From contig NC_056523.1 in NCBI RefSeq assembly GCF_019175285.1, positions 292,844,542 to 292,908,541 on the forward strand: a stretch of DNA of 64,000 nucleotides. The letters are read 5' to 3'. Each line of letters opens with the position of its first letter. Position 1 is the stretch's first letter. This document shows, in pieces, positions 30,005-42,150 of the stretch. The DNA is from Sceloporus undulatus (Eukaryota > Chordata > Lepidosauria > Squamata > Phrynosomatidae). Under the pieces are notes generated by a model. It ran no database searches. It was not told the origin of the DNA and saw only the letters and a list, made by a program, of their open reading frames with translations. A program made the translations under genes and the position numbers.

Positions 30005-31840
30005 GGAATAAACAGTTTAGTCTCTCTAGGAAAGGAAAGAGAATTTTCCACCAGATGTCCTTGTGGCGAGGAAGATGATAGAGAAAAGAGATTTCTTTGA
30101 AGATCTCAGAGTCTGTTTGGGAGAATATGATTCTTCACATGACCTGGACCAAGCTTCATAGGGCTTTATAAGTTAATGCTTCTCAAGGTATTTGATGTGT
30201 AAGACTTGTGTCTTTTCCTACACAAATGTCAAAGGCTGGTGTCATTCTTGTGCCTGTTGGTTGCAACTGTTTCTTTCTTTCCTGGAAACTTGCCACAGAC
30301 TGACAGCCAATGGCTTGCATACTGGCACTAGTCCAGAGACCACTACATTTAGCAGCACTGTTATAAGTCAAAGAGCTTTATAGGTTAAGGCTCTTCTAAT
30401 CATATTGGGTTGGATTCAGTGTATTCACACTTAAATTAGCCTAGAAATTAATGGGACATAAGTTATGACTAAGTCTGGATACAATCCTAAATTTATTCCA
30501 AACAGTTCAAAGCAGTATATATGGTCCCCATCCCCATATTGTCCTCCCAGCTGACTTGCAAGATAGGCTAAGCTCAGATTGTCACTGATCCAAGATCATT
30601 AAGGTGAACTTCACAGCAGAATGGTAATTCGAATCTAGGTCTCCCTAATCATAGTCTAATGCTGTAACCATCATGACATAGTTAAGATTTCAGAGTTCCA
30701 GAAACCTCTTCAGGGGCACATCATAAGCAGATGCAAAAGTCTTTGCTGCAGTTTTTTTTTTTCTCATGTTGCCACTGTTTTGACAACAGTAGCTCACTCA
30801 GAAGTTATTTAATTTTAAGAGAGAACATTTGGAAAAATGAATGTTTATTGCACCTTGAGGCAGAAGAAAAAATATTTCAGCGGCACAAATATTTCTTGTA
30901 CAATATGATACTGAGTCAGTGTTACCAACACTTAGGATTTTTATGGAGAGTTTATAGACTTTACAGAGAGATTTGAAATATTTTGTGGTTTCAGTAAACC
31001 CCCTTTTCCTGGACTCAGAGATTTTGTAAGATTTATTCTTCACCTAAGACCTTGCCCACCATGGATATAGGAACTTTACAGCTTCAGACATGAGGCAGCT
31101 AAAGAACACCCAAAGATATCCATCTGTTTTTCACATTTCTCATGAATTAAATAAACACATGCTTGACCAATTACAAATTAACCATTGAATGTACTTTCGT
31201 TGATCATTTCCCAGTATGCATCTTAACATATACAGTATGTCTGAAAAAGTAAAGTGGAAACAATCTGAAATATGAGAGAGTTGTTGATCTGGAATACATT
31301 AAATCAACATAAAAGACCAATAACAATATATGAGAGGGAATAGCAACAATTTAGTAGTTTTCCACAAAGCCCCACTTAAGGATCATGGATTCTGGGGACT
31401 GAAGTCCAGAACATCTGGAGTTAATACTGCTAGGAACCAGTGCAATAACAGAATACCACAGAAGTAAAGAGTTGCATAGTATCAACCTTAGTAAGTGGCA
31501 AACATTAAAATCAGTTTTTTTTTAAATTAAAAAGCATTAAAATAACTGTATCCAAATAAGCCAGGTGTATTGGTTTGAGCACTGGATTATGAGCTTTATT
31601 GCATTGCAAAAGTAAGCCAAAACAGGGCAGTAGAGAAGCAGCTTTCTGTTTATCTCTCTGCATGCCCTAGAAGTACTTTTGTTCTCATCCCAAGGGAGAT
31701 TTTTGTCAGCTAGGAAAATCCATTTGGCAAAAAGCACACTTTTATTACTGTCTCTCTCTGGAACCAGAAGGGAAGTGCATTGGGGGCATGTGGAGAGGTA
31801 AACAGAAAGCCACATCTCTGCCTCGCCATCTGTTTATTTT
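30005..31840. other. Unique intergenic sequence
   Basis: No gene, RNA gene or clear repeat is recognised here. It is AT-rich with only short random open frames. A copy of a squamate repeat around TGGGTTGGATTCAGTGTA may lie near 30410-30500. Confidence 0.4.
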
Positions 31841-31844
31841 TGTA

Positions 31845-31992
31845 ATGCAATATTTATTTATTTCATTTTATTTCAAGGATTTATATCTCACCTTTCTCCC
31901 ACAGTGAGAAAGGCAGGTAATAAGATAGGTTTGCCTTAGGGTCACCATAAGTCAGAAATGACTTGAAGGCACACAAAAACAACAAATCCAAA
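31845..31992 (+). mobile_element. LINE 3' scrap and SINE 3' end
   Basis: The piece TTTATATCTCACCTTTCTCC is LINE-tail-like. It is followed by TTGCCTTAGGGTCACCATAA and GACTTGAAGGCACACAAAAA, the plus-strand 3' end of the tRNA-type SINE. Confidence 0.55.
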
Positions 31993-32569
31993 TAAACAGC
32001 TAGAAAATATATAACAGCTACAACTGAACTGACAGTAAAAGTGTAGAAGTCGTCTAGAGAACAGAGCGCTCTGATGTTTATGAAGCCCTGGATGATGGGC
32101 ATGGCAGAACTAGCAGTAAGAGTAGAGACATTTGTTGCCTTCTTGCCATGGTCTTTCCACTCTTGCCCATTGGTGCACCCGTGAAAATCCATCTCCTCCA
32201 TCCTCCAAGGTAAAAATTCTGTTTGGGGGGAGCAGGTGGAGCCACTGTACTAAGAGTAGCCAGAAGAAGGGGATATCAGACATCAAATCTTCCTGCTAGA
32301 ATTTCCACACCTCCCTGTAGTCCTTTGCGAAGCCATCCTAGGACCACAGATTGCAAGCTAAATGCTCTTCAAATAAACATTGTAATTTATCAATCAAATG
32401 AATCTAACTATGTTGAGAAAATGCCCTTAGGGAGCTTATTTCACATCCCGAGGGTCTCTACATAGAAGACTTTGTTCCTACTAATCAGCTGTCTGACCTT
32501 CCAAAGCAAAAACACTTGAAACATGTGTTTGAGGATGATCTTGGTAAAAAGACATGGAAGAGGTCTTGG

Positions 32570-32697
32570 TGTGTGTGTAATATATATGGTGTGTGTGTAA
32601 CATATAGCATATGGTGTGTGTGTAATATATATGGCGTGTGTATAATATATAGCATATGGTGTGTGTGTAAGACATGGTGTGTGTGTAATATATGGCA
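32570..32697. repeat. Minisatellite of TGGTGTGTGTGTAA units
   Basis: About five imperfect units of GGTGTGTGTGTAATATATAT or GGTGTGTGTGTAACATATAG, some carrying an AGCATAT extension (units roughly 21-31 bp). Confidence 0.85.
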
Positions 32698-32811
32698 ACT
32701 GGTTAACACACTGTAAACTGCTTAGAGAGTGCTTAGCACTATAAAGCAGTATAGAAATGTAAGTGCTATTGCTATATCAGTGGAATAAATCAAGTTTTCC
32801 TACAAAGTTTT

Positions 32812-32978
32812 TTTGTGGGTTTTTCGGGCTATGTGGCCATGTTTTAGAAGATTTTCTTCCTGATGTTTCACCAGCATCTGTGGCTGGCATCTCTGAAGAT
32901 GCCAGCCACAGAGGCTGGCGAAACGTCAGGAATAAAATCTTCTAGAACATGGCCACATAGCCTGAAAAACCCACAAAA
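32812..32978 (+). mobile_element. Palindromic repeat with hammerhead ribozyme-like core
   Basis: Two arms of about 75 nt (about 32815-32889 and 32898-32975) are near-perfect inverted repeats, starting GTGGGTTTTTCGGGCTATG. On the plus strand CTGAAGA (32893-32899), a 7-bp stem GCCAGCC/GGCTGGC (32901-32907 and 32913-32919), GAAA (32920-32923) and CGTC (32924-32927) match a hammerhead core with cleavage after GUC. Stem III would be only two pairs, the dimer-acting type described for Penelope-like elements. On the minus strand the CUGANGA part is diverged. Confidence 0.65.
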
Positions 32979-33846
32979 AACTATGGACGCCAGCCATGAA
33001 AGCCTTCAACTTTTCCTACAAACATTAACTTTAACTAATTTCAATATGCAGATTTCCATACCAATTACTAAAGTACACTTTTGGGAATGATGTATATTCT
33101 ACAGAGAAAAGGCTGTGGTCTCAAGGCTTTCCTCTGTTCTTTTAAATATACAAATGCAAGATGGAAAAAATGATGTCAAAAGTCTCCAATCTGTGATCTG
33201 AAGATTGCTACCTTACCTAAGCCATAAAGAATGTCTCTGCTAAAATCATCTCTCTCTTCCATCCTTTTGTATTATCCCTTTAGTGAAGCTGCTCTGACTT
33301 GTCTCTTCGATACGTACATTACATATCAAACTCTTACCCTCTCCATTTAGAACCCAGTCCAATGGGATCTAATTCTGAGTGAATTTGCATAGAATTACAC
33401 TTTTAAGGATATTTCATCTTTTTATGCATGCTTAAATATCTGCCTTCTTCCCCTTTCATCCTTCATATTCTGAACCCCTCCCCCTTCTTCCTTGTTGAAT
33501 ACCACTTAATAGCTGAAATAATTGCATCGAATAATTGATACACACTGGTGTGCACCTCTGCTTCTTCATCTATGTTTAGAAAGACTTTGTTCCCCTGTCC
33601 CCAATGTCTGATGCACACTTATTTTGACACAAGAATGCATGTTTTGTAAGAATGTGTGTATCAGAAGTCAAATAGCCACTGACATACACATTATAAATAT
33701 TAATGCTTGCATCAGAAAAATCAAATGTGTGCTTTGAGGGGGAACTGTTGCTGCTCACTTCATTATAACACCTGGCAAATTGTTTTGTACTGTATACACA
33801 TTATGTTGTGAAGGAATTGCAGCATATTAGTAAAACAATGCTAATA

Positions 33847-34065
33847 CAGTGGACCCTTGTTATACGCTGGGGTTTGGTTCCAAGCTCCCCCGTGTATAAC
33901 AAAATCCGTGTATGCTCAAGTCCCATTAAATATAATGACATAGCAAAATGGTGTCCCTTATAAAAAATGAAAAATCAAGGTAAATGTATACTTCTTTGGG
34001 ACATTTTCAAACCGTGTATGCTTGAATCCGTGTATAAAAAATCCGTGTATAAGAAAGGCCGACTG
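33847..34065. mobile_element. Tigger-type MITE (TTATACGC family)
   Basis: 219 bp flanked by TA. The ends are CAGTGGACCCTTGTTATACG and the complement of CAGTCGGCCTTTCTTATACA. The near-identical copy at 41706-41923 differs by only a few bases and a short gap. Confidence 0.9.
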
Positions 34066-34109
34066 TACACTTAGCAAATGAAGATATCAGAGCTTTTCGA
34101 CATCACTGT

Positions 34110-34270
34110 TTAGCAGGGGCATGGGAAATATGTGGCCCTCCAGATGTTGTACTGCAGTTTGCATTAGTTATAGCTACCATAGCCAATGGTGAGAGATCGT
34201 GTAAACTGAGGCATAGCAACACCTGGTGGTCCACACAGTCTCTACCTTTGATCCAGCATATTATAGCTGT
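34110..34270. mobile_element. Foldback fragment (GGCCCTCCAGATGTTG family)
   Basis: It begins GTGGCCCTCCAGATGTTGTA, and CAACACCTGGTGGTCCAC lies some 100 bp on, forming imperfect arms. A related piece lies at 60462-60570. Confidence 0.5.
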
Positions 34271-34367
34271 ATAAGAACCACTGCATGTTGGTTCACCACC
34301 TCATGCTTGGCACAATCTCACAAACACTAAACAATGAAAACAAACACTTATGGCACTGGCTACTATA

Positions 34368-34590
34368 CTGTTGTTGTTGTGTCCCTTCAAGTTGACTACA
34401 ACTTATGGTGATCCTGCTGTAGGGTTTTTGGCATGATTTATTCAGCGGAGGTGTGTCATTCCTTTCCTCTTATGCAGAGAGTTTATGATTTGCTCAAGGT
34501 CACCCAATGGGTTTCCATGGCTGAGCATGGATTTGAACTCTGCTCTCCCAGAGTCCTAGTCCAACACTCAAACCACTTACACTGCACTTG
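34368..34590 (-). mobile_element. tRNA-type squamate SINE, near full length
   Basis: The left end is the (TTG)n tail complement, followed by TGTCCCTTCAAGTTGACT. The right end holds the tRNA-derived head (ACTCAAACCACTTACACTGC). The minus strand has a B-box-like GAGTTCAAATCC. About 220 bp. Confidence 0.8.
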
Positions 34591-34599
34591 CTGTCTCTG

Positions 34600-36320
34600 T
34601 TGTACTTAAACTGAATCTTGTGCATTGTGGATGAACACATCCACCTCACCGTAGGCTGGCAGCCAACAAGTAGATTTTTTTTTTGTCATTGCCACATGGC
34701 CAGATGGTAGCATGACTTGGCTGCAAGTTACTATGTAAAGAGATGCAGTTCTGCTTCATCCACAAAATTCCATATTAAATCCCTGTCATTTCCCAGCTGA
34801 AAGGATCTTAGGGAACATAATTGGCAGAAGCCAGAATTGGGTTAGACAGGGGTATGAATCATGTGGCCCACAGGCTGCAAGCATCTGCTTTACTGGTCTC
34901 TCCCTGCCTGTTTTTGAAGCCCCCATCATCCATGCAATAAGAGGCAGTTTCATTTGCCATCATTTTAATATTAATTTTAATATTAATATTAATTAAAATA
35001 TTAAATTTTAATTTAATAGTACATGTCAATGCATGAGGTTTGCAGTTCTCAGATGCCAATCTCTATCTTCCTTCAGGTCATCCTGAAGTAGGATATATTC
35101 CAGAAAAAATTATTTGAGAACGTTGGGCTTATTTTTCTCTTAAAAATACTGACTCAGACCTGTTTCTATGAAAAACAGTAGGTCTTTTGTGTGGCATTAT
35201 GGACAAATTGTAAAATTTGTCTTGATCAGTGAGTAATTTCTCTTAGCTTGGAATATGGACAAGACACTGACATTTTCTTAAGAAAAATTAACAGAAGTAG
35301 ACAATTTTTCTGTTGATTATTTTATTTAAAAAGAGGAAAGGAAAATATTTTAAGAGTAGAGCTGAAACTCATACAGATGCCTGAATAGCCTAACAGTTGT
35401 ATGTGGCTAAGAATATCTGTATAAAATTAAGAAGCTAAAGTGTCAAACTAGCTAAAGTATCAAAGAAGTATATACTTCATAGGCTCTTCGACACTGTGGA
35501 GGTATTGTTCTGTTGCAGTCATTTGGAAGCTGGTACAGTAGGTGTCTCATTGTAGCTCTATCTGAAACTTTTATAGAGTTCTTTTACAATACCTTTCTCC
35601 AACTAAAAAGAAAAGTGGGTTGTGTATCACTGTACAAGCCATAGCAATCCTAACACAAATATATGCAGTATATAGACATTCAGTTAACAAAGCCTCTGAC
35701 AAATAAGATCCTTTTTGCAAAGCCTTTTTTGACCACCTGTACCCCTTGCCCTCTTGTCTAGCTGACAGTTTTTAGCAGCATCTGTATTGTGAGGCTGGTG
35801 ATAGAGGGCTGAAGACACATACTTTCAGTATTGGATTTCAACAGCATATCTGCAACAGACAATGCACTAAAAGCTGAAAATGGGAAACAATGTGATTCTA
35901 CTCTAGCTGATTGTGATTGTAGCTGTGTACTGCCTGTAGAAGGCAAGGTAAATGGTAGCTGCCTCCAAATATTTACTGAACAAACATGAACAGCAAAACA
36001 GAGAAAAAAGGGAAAACCAGGTGACCCTACCTCAGCAGCTACACTGAGCCTGATTTATAAATTATGGCCACCAAAATGGAAATGATAAGAAGAGTGGGGG
36101 ATGGGGACAGAAAATGTTATTCCTGGATGCATTTTGGAATAACTCTTCAAGTGATCTTTAGAAGGTTCAAAATGTTTTTCATTTACTTACTGTATGCAAG
36201 GCTTACCTGACCTGATTGTTTCATTTCATATGTGCATTTTGTTAGTTCTGGATAAAAAAAAATGGTGAAACTATTGGACTGCTCTTTTGTGTGTGGGGGG
36301 GGGGGGGGCTATCCCTACTC
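34600..36320. other. Unique intergenic sequence
   Basis: No gene is seen. Only AT-rich stretches occur, such as TTAATATTAATATTAAT near 34977. Confidence 0.4.
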
Positions 36321-36331
36321 TTTTCATGTGA

Positions 36332-36581
36332 CAGTGCACCTACGTTTTACGCAGGCGCGGCATGCACGGCTTTCAGCATACGCTGAAAGCCATGCCGGAA
36401 AAGTCCCTTGCACCCCCTGGAAGAAATAATCGAGTAAGCGCCCATGGTACGGGCATGCTGCTGTGCCGCAGCATGCCACAGGCACAAGCCCCATTACTTC
36501 CAATGCGGCTCGAGCACATGCAGATTTTCCCTTACGCAGAGGGATCTGGAATGGATCCCTGCATAAGGGGAGGGCCCATTG
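36332..36581. mobile_element. Tigger-type MITE (CAGTGCACC family)
   Basis: It begins CAGTGCACCTACGTTTTACG and ends AGGGGAGGGCCCATTG followed by TA. It has an internal palindrome at CTTTCAGCATACGCTGAAAG. Relatives are at 43400-43589 and 17240-17434. A poly(G) run abuts its left side. Confidence 0.75.
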
Positions 36582-36729
36582 TATTTCTGCCTCTGGCATT
36601 GTTACCCAAAGAAAGGTGAGGGGCCGGGGTGGGGTCCCCATCAACAGTGTCAGCTTCTCTTTAAAAAGTTGTGGAATTTGTTTAGCTCCAGGAAGTGTAC
36701 AAGAGGCTGGGTAACCTGAGGATCATTTC

Positions 36730-36764
36730 AACACTTGATCTTAGCCAAAAGGCTGAGAAGCGAT
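36730..36764 (-). pseudogene. RNU2: U2 snRNA 5'-end retrocopy (about 34 nt)
   Basis: On the minus strand ATCGCTTCTCAGCCTTTTGG, then CTAAGATCAAGTGT, matches the first 34 nt of U2 snRNA with one change. GATCATTTC occurs on both sides (36721-36729 and 36762-36770), overlapping the U2 start by a few bases, as expected for a target-site duplication. U2 is truncated at its 3' side with no poly(A), matching the tailless retropseudogene class made by LINE machinery. It is not a functional gene: Sm site and later stems are absent. Confidence 0.9.
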
Positions 36765-36778
36765 CATTTCCACTGGTG

Positions 36779-37540
36779 TACACCAGTACTAACTGAGGAG
36801 GACTCCAAGTTGGGTGAATTAAGAAGGTTTTTATTCAGAAATGTGCAAGAGTGCAATCAAACACACAACAGTGATTCAGATGGACACAGCCCACAGAGCT
36901 AACCGAAGTGAAGGTATGGAAATTGGATAGCCGAATTAGAGGGGTATAGGGAGGGCAATATTTACCTGTCCTGAAGAGTAGTCCACAGAATGTGTGAAGT
37001 GGCTCAGATGAAGTCTGCAAGTGATACCTTGAGCAGAAGAATCTCTCTGTACACATGAGGGGACTAGGTTTGGGACTGAGATCCTAGCCTCAAGGAGTGC
37101 TAGGTGCTATCTTGCAATGTAACAAAAACTTGATGGTCTTCCCAGGAACTGACAACGGGATTCCAGACATGTTCACGTCTTTAACTTTGGAGATACAAAA
37201 ACAGCAATTAAATTTAGGACAGCCCCAGGGTAGATTGATAGGGAAGTTGGCTGGGAACATGGCAGGGAAGCCTTGGCTTTCTTGTCTTGGTACAATGAGG
37301 CCTCCTTTGTCTCTCAGTACAAGAGGATATGCAGAGAGCCTGGGGGAGGAAGGAATGATAAGCACACTCATTGAGCTTTTGTCTCAGTATCAGCTGGGTC
37401 ATTCCATATGTCTTTGGGTCTTCATATCCTTCCCATGGGAGGTTCACCAAAGCTCATCATGATCTCTTAAGAACATGCCTGGCCTCAGATATGAAAATGT
37501 GGAAACCCCATATATAATGAGGGCTATGCAGGGTGTACTA
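36779..37540 (-). mobile_element. LTR-like block (possible solo LTR fossil)
   Basis: Read on the minus strand, a TATATATGG box near the left third, an AATAAAAACC signal near the end and terminal TG...CA-like bases resemble a solo LTR of an endogenous retrovirus. No internal genes are present. Target duplications are not clear. Family and age cannot be set from this alone. Confidence 0.3.
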
Positions 37541-37545
37541 ACAAT

Positions 37546-37768
37546 GGGCCCGAACAGACAGGCCAAAATAAAGCTGCTTTGAGTCACTTTGGAAGTATGC
37601 TGTTTAAATGGCGCACATATCTTAAGAGGCCAGAAGTTGTGCCAAAGCTGCACTCTAGTCCTTAGGTCTGGAGCATACCTTTGGCCTCTTGGGATGCATG
37701 CAGCATTTAAACAGCATACCTCCAAAGTGACCCAAAGCACCTTTATTTTGGTCTGTCTGTTCGGGTCC
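37546..37768. mobile_element. Foldback MITE (GGGCCCGAACAGAC family)
   Basis: 223 bp, almost wholly palindromic: GGGCCCGAACAGACAGGCCA at the left pairs with GTCTGTCTGTTCGGGTCC at the right, and AGCATACCTCCAAAGTGAC pairs within. No transposase. Both strands show similar open frames because of the palindrome. Confidence 0.85.
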
Positions 37769-37860
37769 AGTATCAAGTATTTTGTGAAAGAAGTAATCCT
37801 GAGGAACGCATTTACTTCATTAACTGAGTAAACTGTACAAGGATTGAACATTGGCTCTTG

Positions 37861-39400
37861 AGATTTTTTTAATATTATTATTTTAATATTATTATTTTAA
37901 TATTATAAAAACTATAAAATATTATTATAGTTTGTGCTTTTAGGGCAAAAATGAAATAAAATCATTTTTATTGGCTCTATTGCACTTCAAGACAAAAAAA
38001 AGACTCTTTACATTATTTTTCATAAAAAAACAGCAGCAGTTAAAAATTAATGGAAGAAAAGGGGATATTGTTGGATAGCTAATGGCAGAGTTTCAAGCAG
38101 CCTTATAATGTTAAAATCCTGCTAATAACTTCTTTGTCAGAAAGTGGGCAGCCTGAATCTAAGTGCCTCGAACCATCTTCTGATCAGAAAATCTGTGGAA
38201 TGTTAGCTTTTTAATAAAAATTCCATGAGTTCAGTACATGTAATCAGATTTTGGAAATCCAATCTTTTGGATTACACCTCCTAGAATGCCACAGAACAGA
38301 CTGTGGAAACTTTAGTTAAAAAATAAATAGTTTTCTAGTTTTATGGGTAATACATGGCAATATAACTGGCTAGTGCAGAGCATGCAAAGCGCTGATCAGT
38401 CATATCACGAGCTATCATTGATCAATTATGTCACCATTTCTTCCATTAGGAAGATCAGGAGTGCTATGAATGTCTGGCTCTGAAAATTCACTGGAAAAAA
38501 AAAAGAAAAACTGCCACAAAGCAGATCCCATAAAAGATAGGTGGATGACAGCAGAAGCACTGGTATGCAACTGTCTGGCTACAACAGTGCCTGAATTCTC
38601 TGTAATAACTAAATGAACAAATGATGTCAGTTTCAGAGAAACCATCTAAACATAGATGCCTTCTAATATTCAACGCATGACCTCTGTTAAAAAGGCTACA
38701 GCTCTATTTCACATCAAAAACAAAGACTATAAGCCAAATCTTATGACAACAGTTTGTCAGTTAGCACACAAAAGGGATGTTTCACATTTTGTGTGCATCA
38801 GTCCTCATCGTTACTGCATACAGGATATACAAATACATTTTTCACGTTGGTAAACAGTTATTCATGGGGACAGAACACAAAGAGTAATCGCCATGCCTTA
38901 GTGTCTTCTTTCAACAAGAGAACTGGATATTGGGTGGATAAAGAAGTCAATACTTGTTTTTTTTGTTTGAAGTTCTTAAAGTTACCAAATTAACCTGAAC
39001 ATGATGCAATCACTGTTTTCCCTTGCCTTCTATGCAAGAATAATACAGGAAGGCCAATGCCCTGGGCAGTGATGGGTCCCAATCCAGCACTCTGGGACCC
39101 CTTCCCCATGGCAAGAATATTTGGGGTTATCCAAATGATGTAACCCCCTTCCTTTGTCTAAAAGTCTGAAATACCTCTTCCAAGAGTTACTTGCTAGCAG
39201 TGGGATCTTTAAAGTGAAATACGTGCAGGTATTTGGGATCCTGCCATTTACCTTGGGTGTACCCACTGCTAGAATTTGGATCCCAGTTGCTTGTCTGGAT
39301 GTGAATTTGCCCTTTACAATGAAAGTGGTTCCACATTCTTGATCCAGATTTATGTCAGAGCTTCCAAGCTACATCAGGTTCCTTCAATAATCACACTAAA
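37861..39400. other. Unique intergenic sequence
   Basis: It begins with an (AT)-rich TAATATTATTATTTTAATAT stretch at 37868-37930. The rest has no recognisable gene. Confidence 0.4.
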
Positions 39401-39572
39401 GACTTTATCGCACCACCTCTGCTGCCTGATTTACCTCCTCTGAATTGTGCTCAAATTCGGAGGTTGATTTTATCGCACTGACATTTTCCTCAGAATGGCT
39501 TTCTGTTCCTCCAATGCTTAATTCGGGCCCCGTAAGTCACTTTCAACATTTTTTGCAATTCCCAAGCTGCTG

Positions 39573-39770
39573 AATGCAGAATTAATGCAGTTTGAAACTG
39601 CTTTAACTGGCATTGCTCCATCCTATGGAATCCTGGGATATTAGTTGCCGGAGTTCTCTGACAAAGAAAACTAAATATCTCACAAAACTACAAATCCCAG
39701 GATTCCATAACATTGATCCATGGCAGTTAAAGCAGTGTCAAATTGCATTAATTCTGCAGTGCAGTTGTAG
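39573..39770. mobile_element. Foldback MITE of the ACTGCAGAAATAATCC family
   Basis: It is bounded by GCAGAATTAATGCAGTTTG and CAAATTGCATTAATTCTGCA, with TCCTATGGAATCCTGGGAT and its complement inside. Confidence 0.75.
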
Positions 39771-41417
39771 CAGATACTGCAACTTAAAGGCACTTTCACA
39801 CCTCACAGTTATAAGACTACAGCTTAACTTTAACTGTCATAGGCATTCCCTATAAAATCCTGGGGGTTTATATGTAGTTAGGTGAGTTTATCTTGCTGAG
39901 AATTTCTAAATACCTCTTTCTAAAATGCAGACCAAGGATTTCATAGGATATTGCCATGGTATTTTTAAAATGGAATCATAGCACTATAATTGTGTAGTGT
40001 AAAAGATGCCTGGTAGGAAGTGTAGCACTACTTCCAAGCTAGCATAGGAGTTTGGATATGCCCATCACTGATTTGTACTTTGACATTCGTATTAATTCTG
40101 CTACTCTGTGTTGTAAATCAGCAGTAGCCAGGATAACCTGCTCCAAAGTCCTTAAAATTCAAAACTATCAGTCTATTGTTCTTCTATTAGTGAATTTAGA
40201 TTGTCAGTTCCATTGCAGAACTCTTAAAAATAAGAGCAAGAGATTATCATGCTAAGGTGTGCCAACATGCAAAATATCTTTAAAATGTTTTGATGGTTAT
40301 TGAGATTATTTTAGGGTTTTTATCATTTCTGTTTGACAAATTAGCTTCCTTTAGTGCTATTTATTTACTGGAAAGATAGGATCAAAGGTTCTTCATCCTC
40401 ATCATCATCATTTTTAAAAAAAATCCATAGGGAAAACTTCAAAAAAAGAAATGATGGCTGAGCAAACTTGGTAGACTTGGAATGCAGAGTACAAGAGGGG
40501 AAATAAAAATAGAATGGAGTATGGGGAGTTAGATGCCATTGAAAAGAACAGCTGGCTCAGCTTCCAAAGAGAATTCCTTCTTTTAAGAGGAGGGATATAC
40601 TCCAACATGGTTGCAGGTGTGTCTTATATGTAAGTCCTAGTACATAAAATTCCAATTATAAGGTGGAACTATACTCTCAACCACATTGCTACTGCAAAAT
40701 TATTGTCATCAATCCCCATAAATGAGAGCCAGGATCTCATGTGGCGCTAGGCCAAAATGGAATCATTCTGAAACCCCAACAGCTCTTAAAGAAAGCCACA
40801 ACCCTCTAATTTTCCACATCTGCTGGTTATCGTGTGGTATCCTGCACACTCAAACTTGCCTTAAAACTTTAAACAATTCACTCTTCTATGCAGACTAAAT
40901 GGTTTACTTTTAACTTGCCTTCCTGACAAATGATTCCAGAACGGGAATACAAAAGTCGTTCTGCAAAACGAAAAAGGTATGGGTTCAATTTGTCTATCAA
41001 AACATTCACTCACATTTAATTTGTATCACATTTTGTTCTACATGTCCCCCTACCCCCTGCAAAGGATGTTAACATTGTGTTGAACCTCTACATAGCAGTT
41101 TTCCATCAGTGTTGAATTCTAATATCAGGTGACAAAAGGCACTGATGCATTTTCAGTGTGTTTGATGGAAGGAAACAATATGTCGCTTATGCATCATTTT
41201 TATATATATACTTTCTATTTCAAAGATGCAGAAAAGGATAGATTTTTTAAAAAGGTAATTAAAAATACACGCACACATACATTAAACCAAATTCTTACAA
41301 GAATGAAGAGAAGTAAACCCATCCTTAGATATCAGTCCTATGAATAGCCATGCAGAAGTTCGATTGAGCTGAATGGGGCTTATTCCCAGCTAAATGTCTA
41401 TAGAATTATAGAACAGA

Positions 41418-41639
41418 GGCTGCATCTACACTGCAGAAATAATCCGGTTTGACACCACTTTAATGGCCATGGCTTAATGCTATGGAATTCTGGGAACTGT
41501 AGTCTTGTGAGAAATTTAGCTTTCCCTGCCAGAGAGCTCTGGCATGACAGCAAACTGCAATTCTCAGAATTCCATAGTATTAAGCCATGATCATTAAAAT
41601 GGTGTCAAACTGGATTATTTCTGCAGTGTGGATGCAGCC
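41418..41639. mobile_element. Foldback MITE of the ACTGCAGAAATAATCC family, best-preserved copy
   Basis: The arms are GGCTGCATCTACACTGCAGA and the complement of GGCTGCATCCACACTGCAGA. The left and right halves pair almost throughout, including GCTATGGAATTCTGGGAA. AGA flanks both sides. This copy defines the family ends used for the others. Confidence 0.85.
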
Positions 41640-41705
41640 AGAGAGTTGTACCACAAAGAACCACAGTGTTACCACACCCTGCATACCCTGTCTTATTCTG
41701 AGATA

Positions 41706-41923
41706 CAGTGGACCCTTGTTATACGCTGGGGTTTGGTTCCAAGATCCCCCGTGTATAACAAAATCCGTGTATGCTCAAGTCCCATTAAGTATAATGACAT
41801 AGCAAAATGGTGTCCTAATAAAAAATGGAACATCAAGGTAAATTTATACTTTTTTGGAACATTTTCAAACCGTGTATGCTTAAATCCGTGTATAAAAAAT
41901 TCGTGTATAAGAAGGGTCGACTG
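41706..41923. mobile_element. Tigger-type MITE (TTATACGC family)
   Basis: 218 bp flanked by TA. Ends are CAGTGGACCCTTGTTATACG and the complement of CAGTCGACCCTTCTTATACA. Near twin of 33847-34065. Confidence 0.9.
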
Positions 41924-41944
41924 TACAAATATTTTGTTATATTT

Positions 41945-42150
41945 TATGATAATAGTAATTACAGAGAGGCCATCCAGTCCAACCGCATTCTGCCATGCAA
42001 AAACACACAATCAAAGCATCCCCAACAGAAGGCCATCCAGCCTCTGTTTAGAAACCTCCAAAGAAAGAGATTCCACCAAACTCCGAGGGAGTGCATTCCA
42101 CTGTCAAACAGCTCTTATGGTCAGGAAGTTCTTCCCAAAAACATACAAAA
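41945..42150 (-). mobile_element. CR1 LINE 3' end
   Basis: On the plus strand it reads GAGGCCATCCAGTCCAACC and CCATCCAGCCTCTGTTTAGA, the complement of the CR1 3' region. The same family recurs at 63.0-64.0 kb. Confidence 0.8.

Noticed and set aside
29592-30100. Several 80-159-codon frames on both strands
   Set aside because: They fall in the GC-rich interior of the 501-bp hAT MITE. Many frames are open at once because of base composition, and none is protein-like.
36720-36775. A functional U2 snRNA gene
   Set aside because: Only the first 34 nt are present, flanked by target duplications; the Sm site, branch-point region stems and promoter elements are absent.
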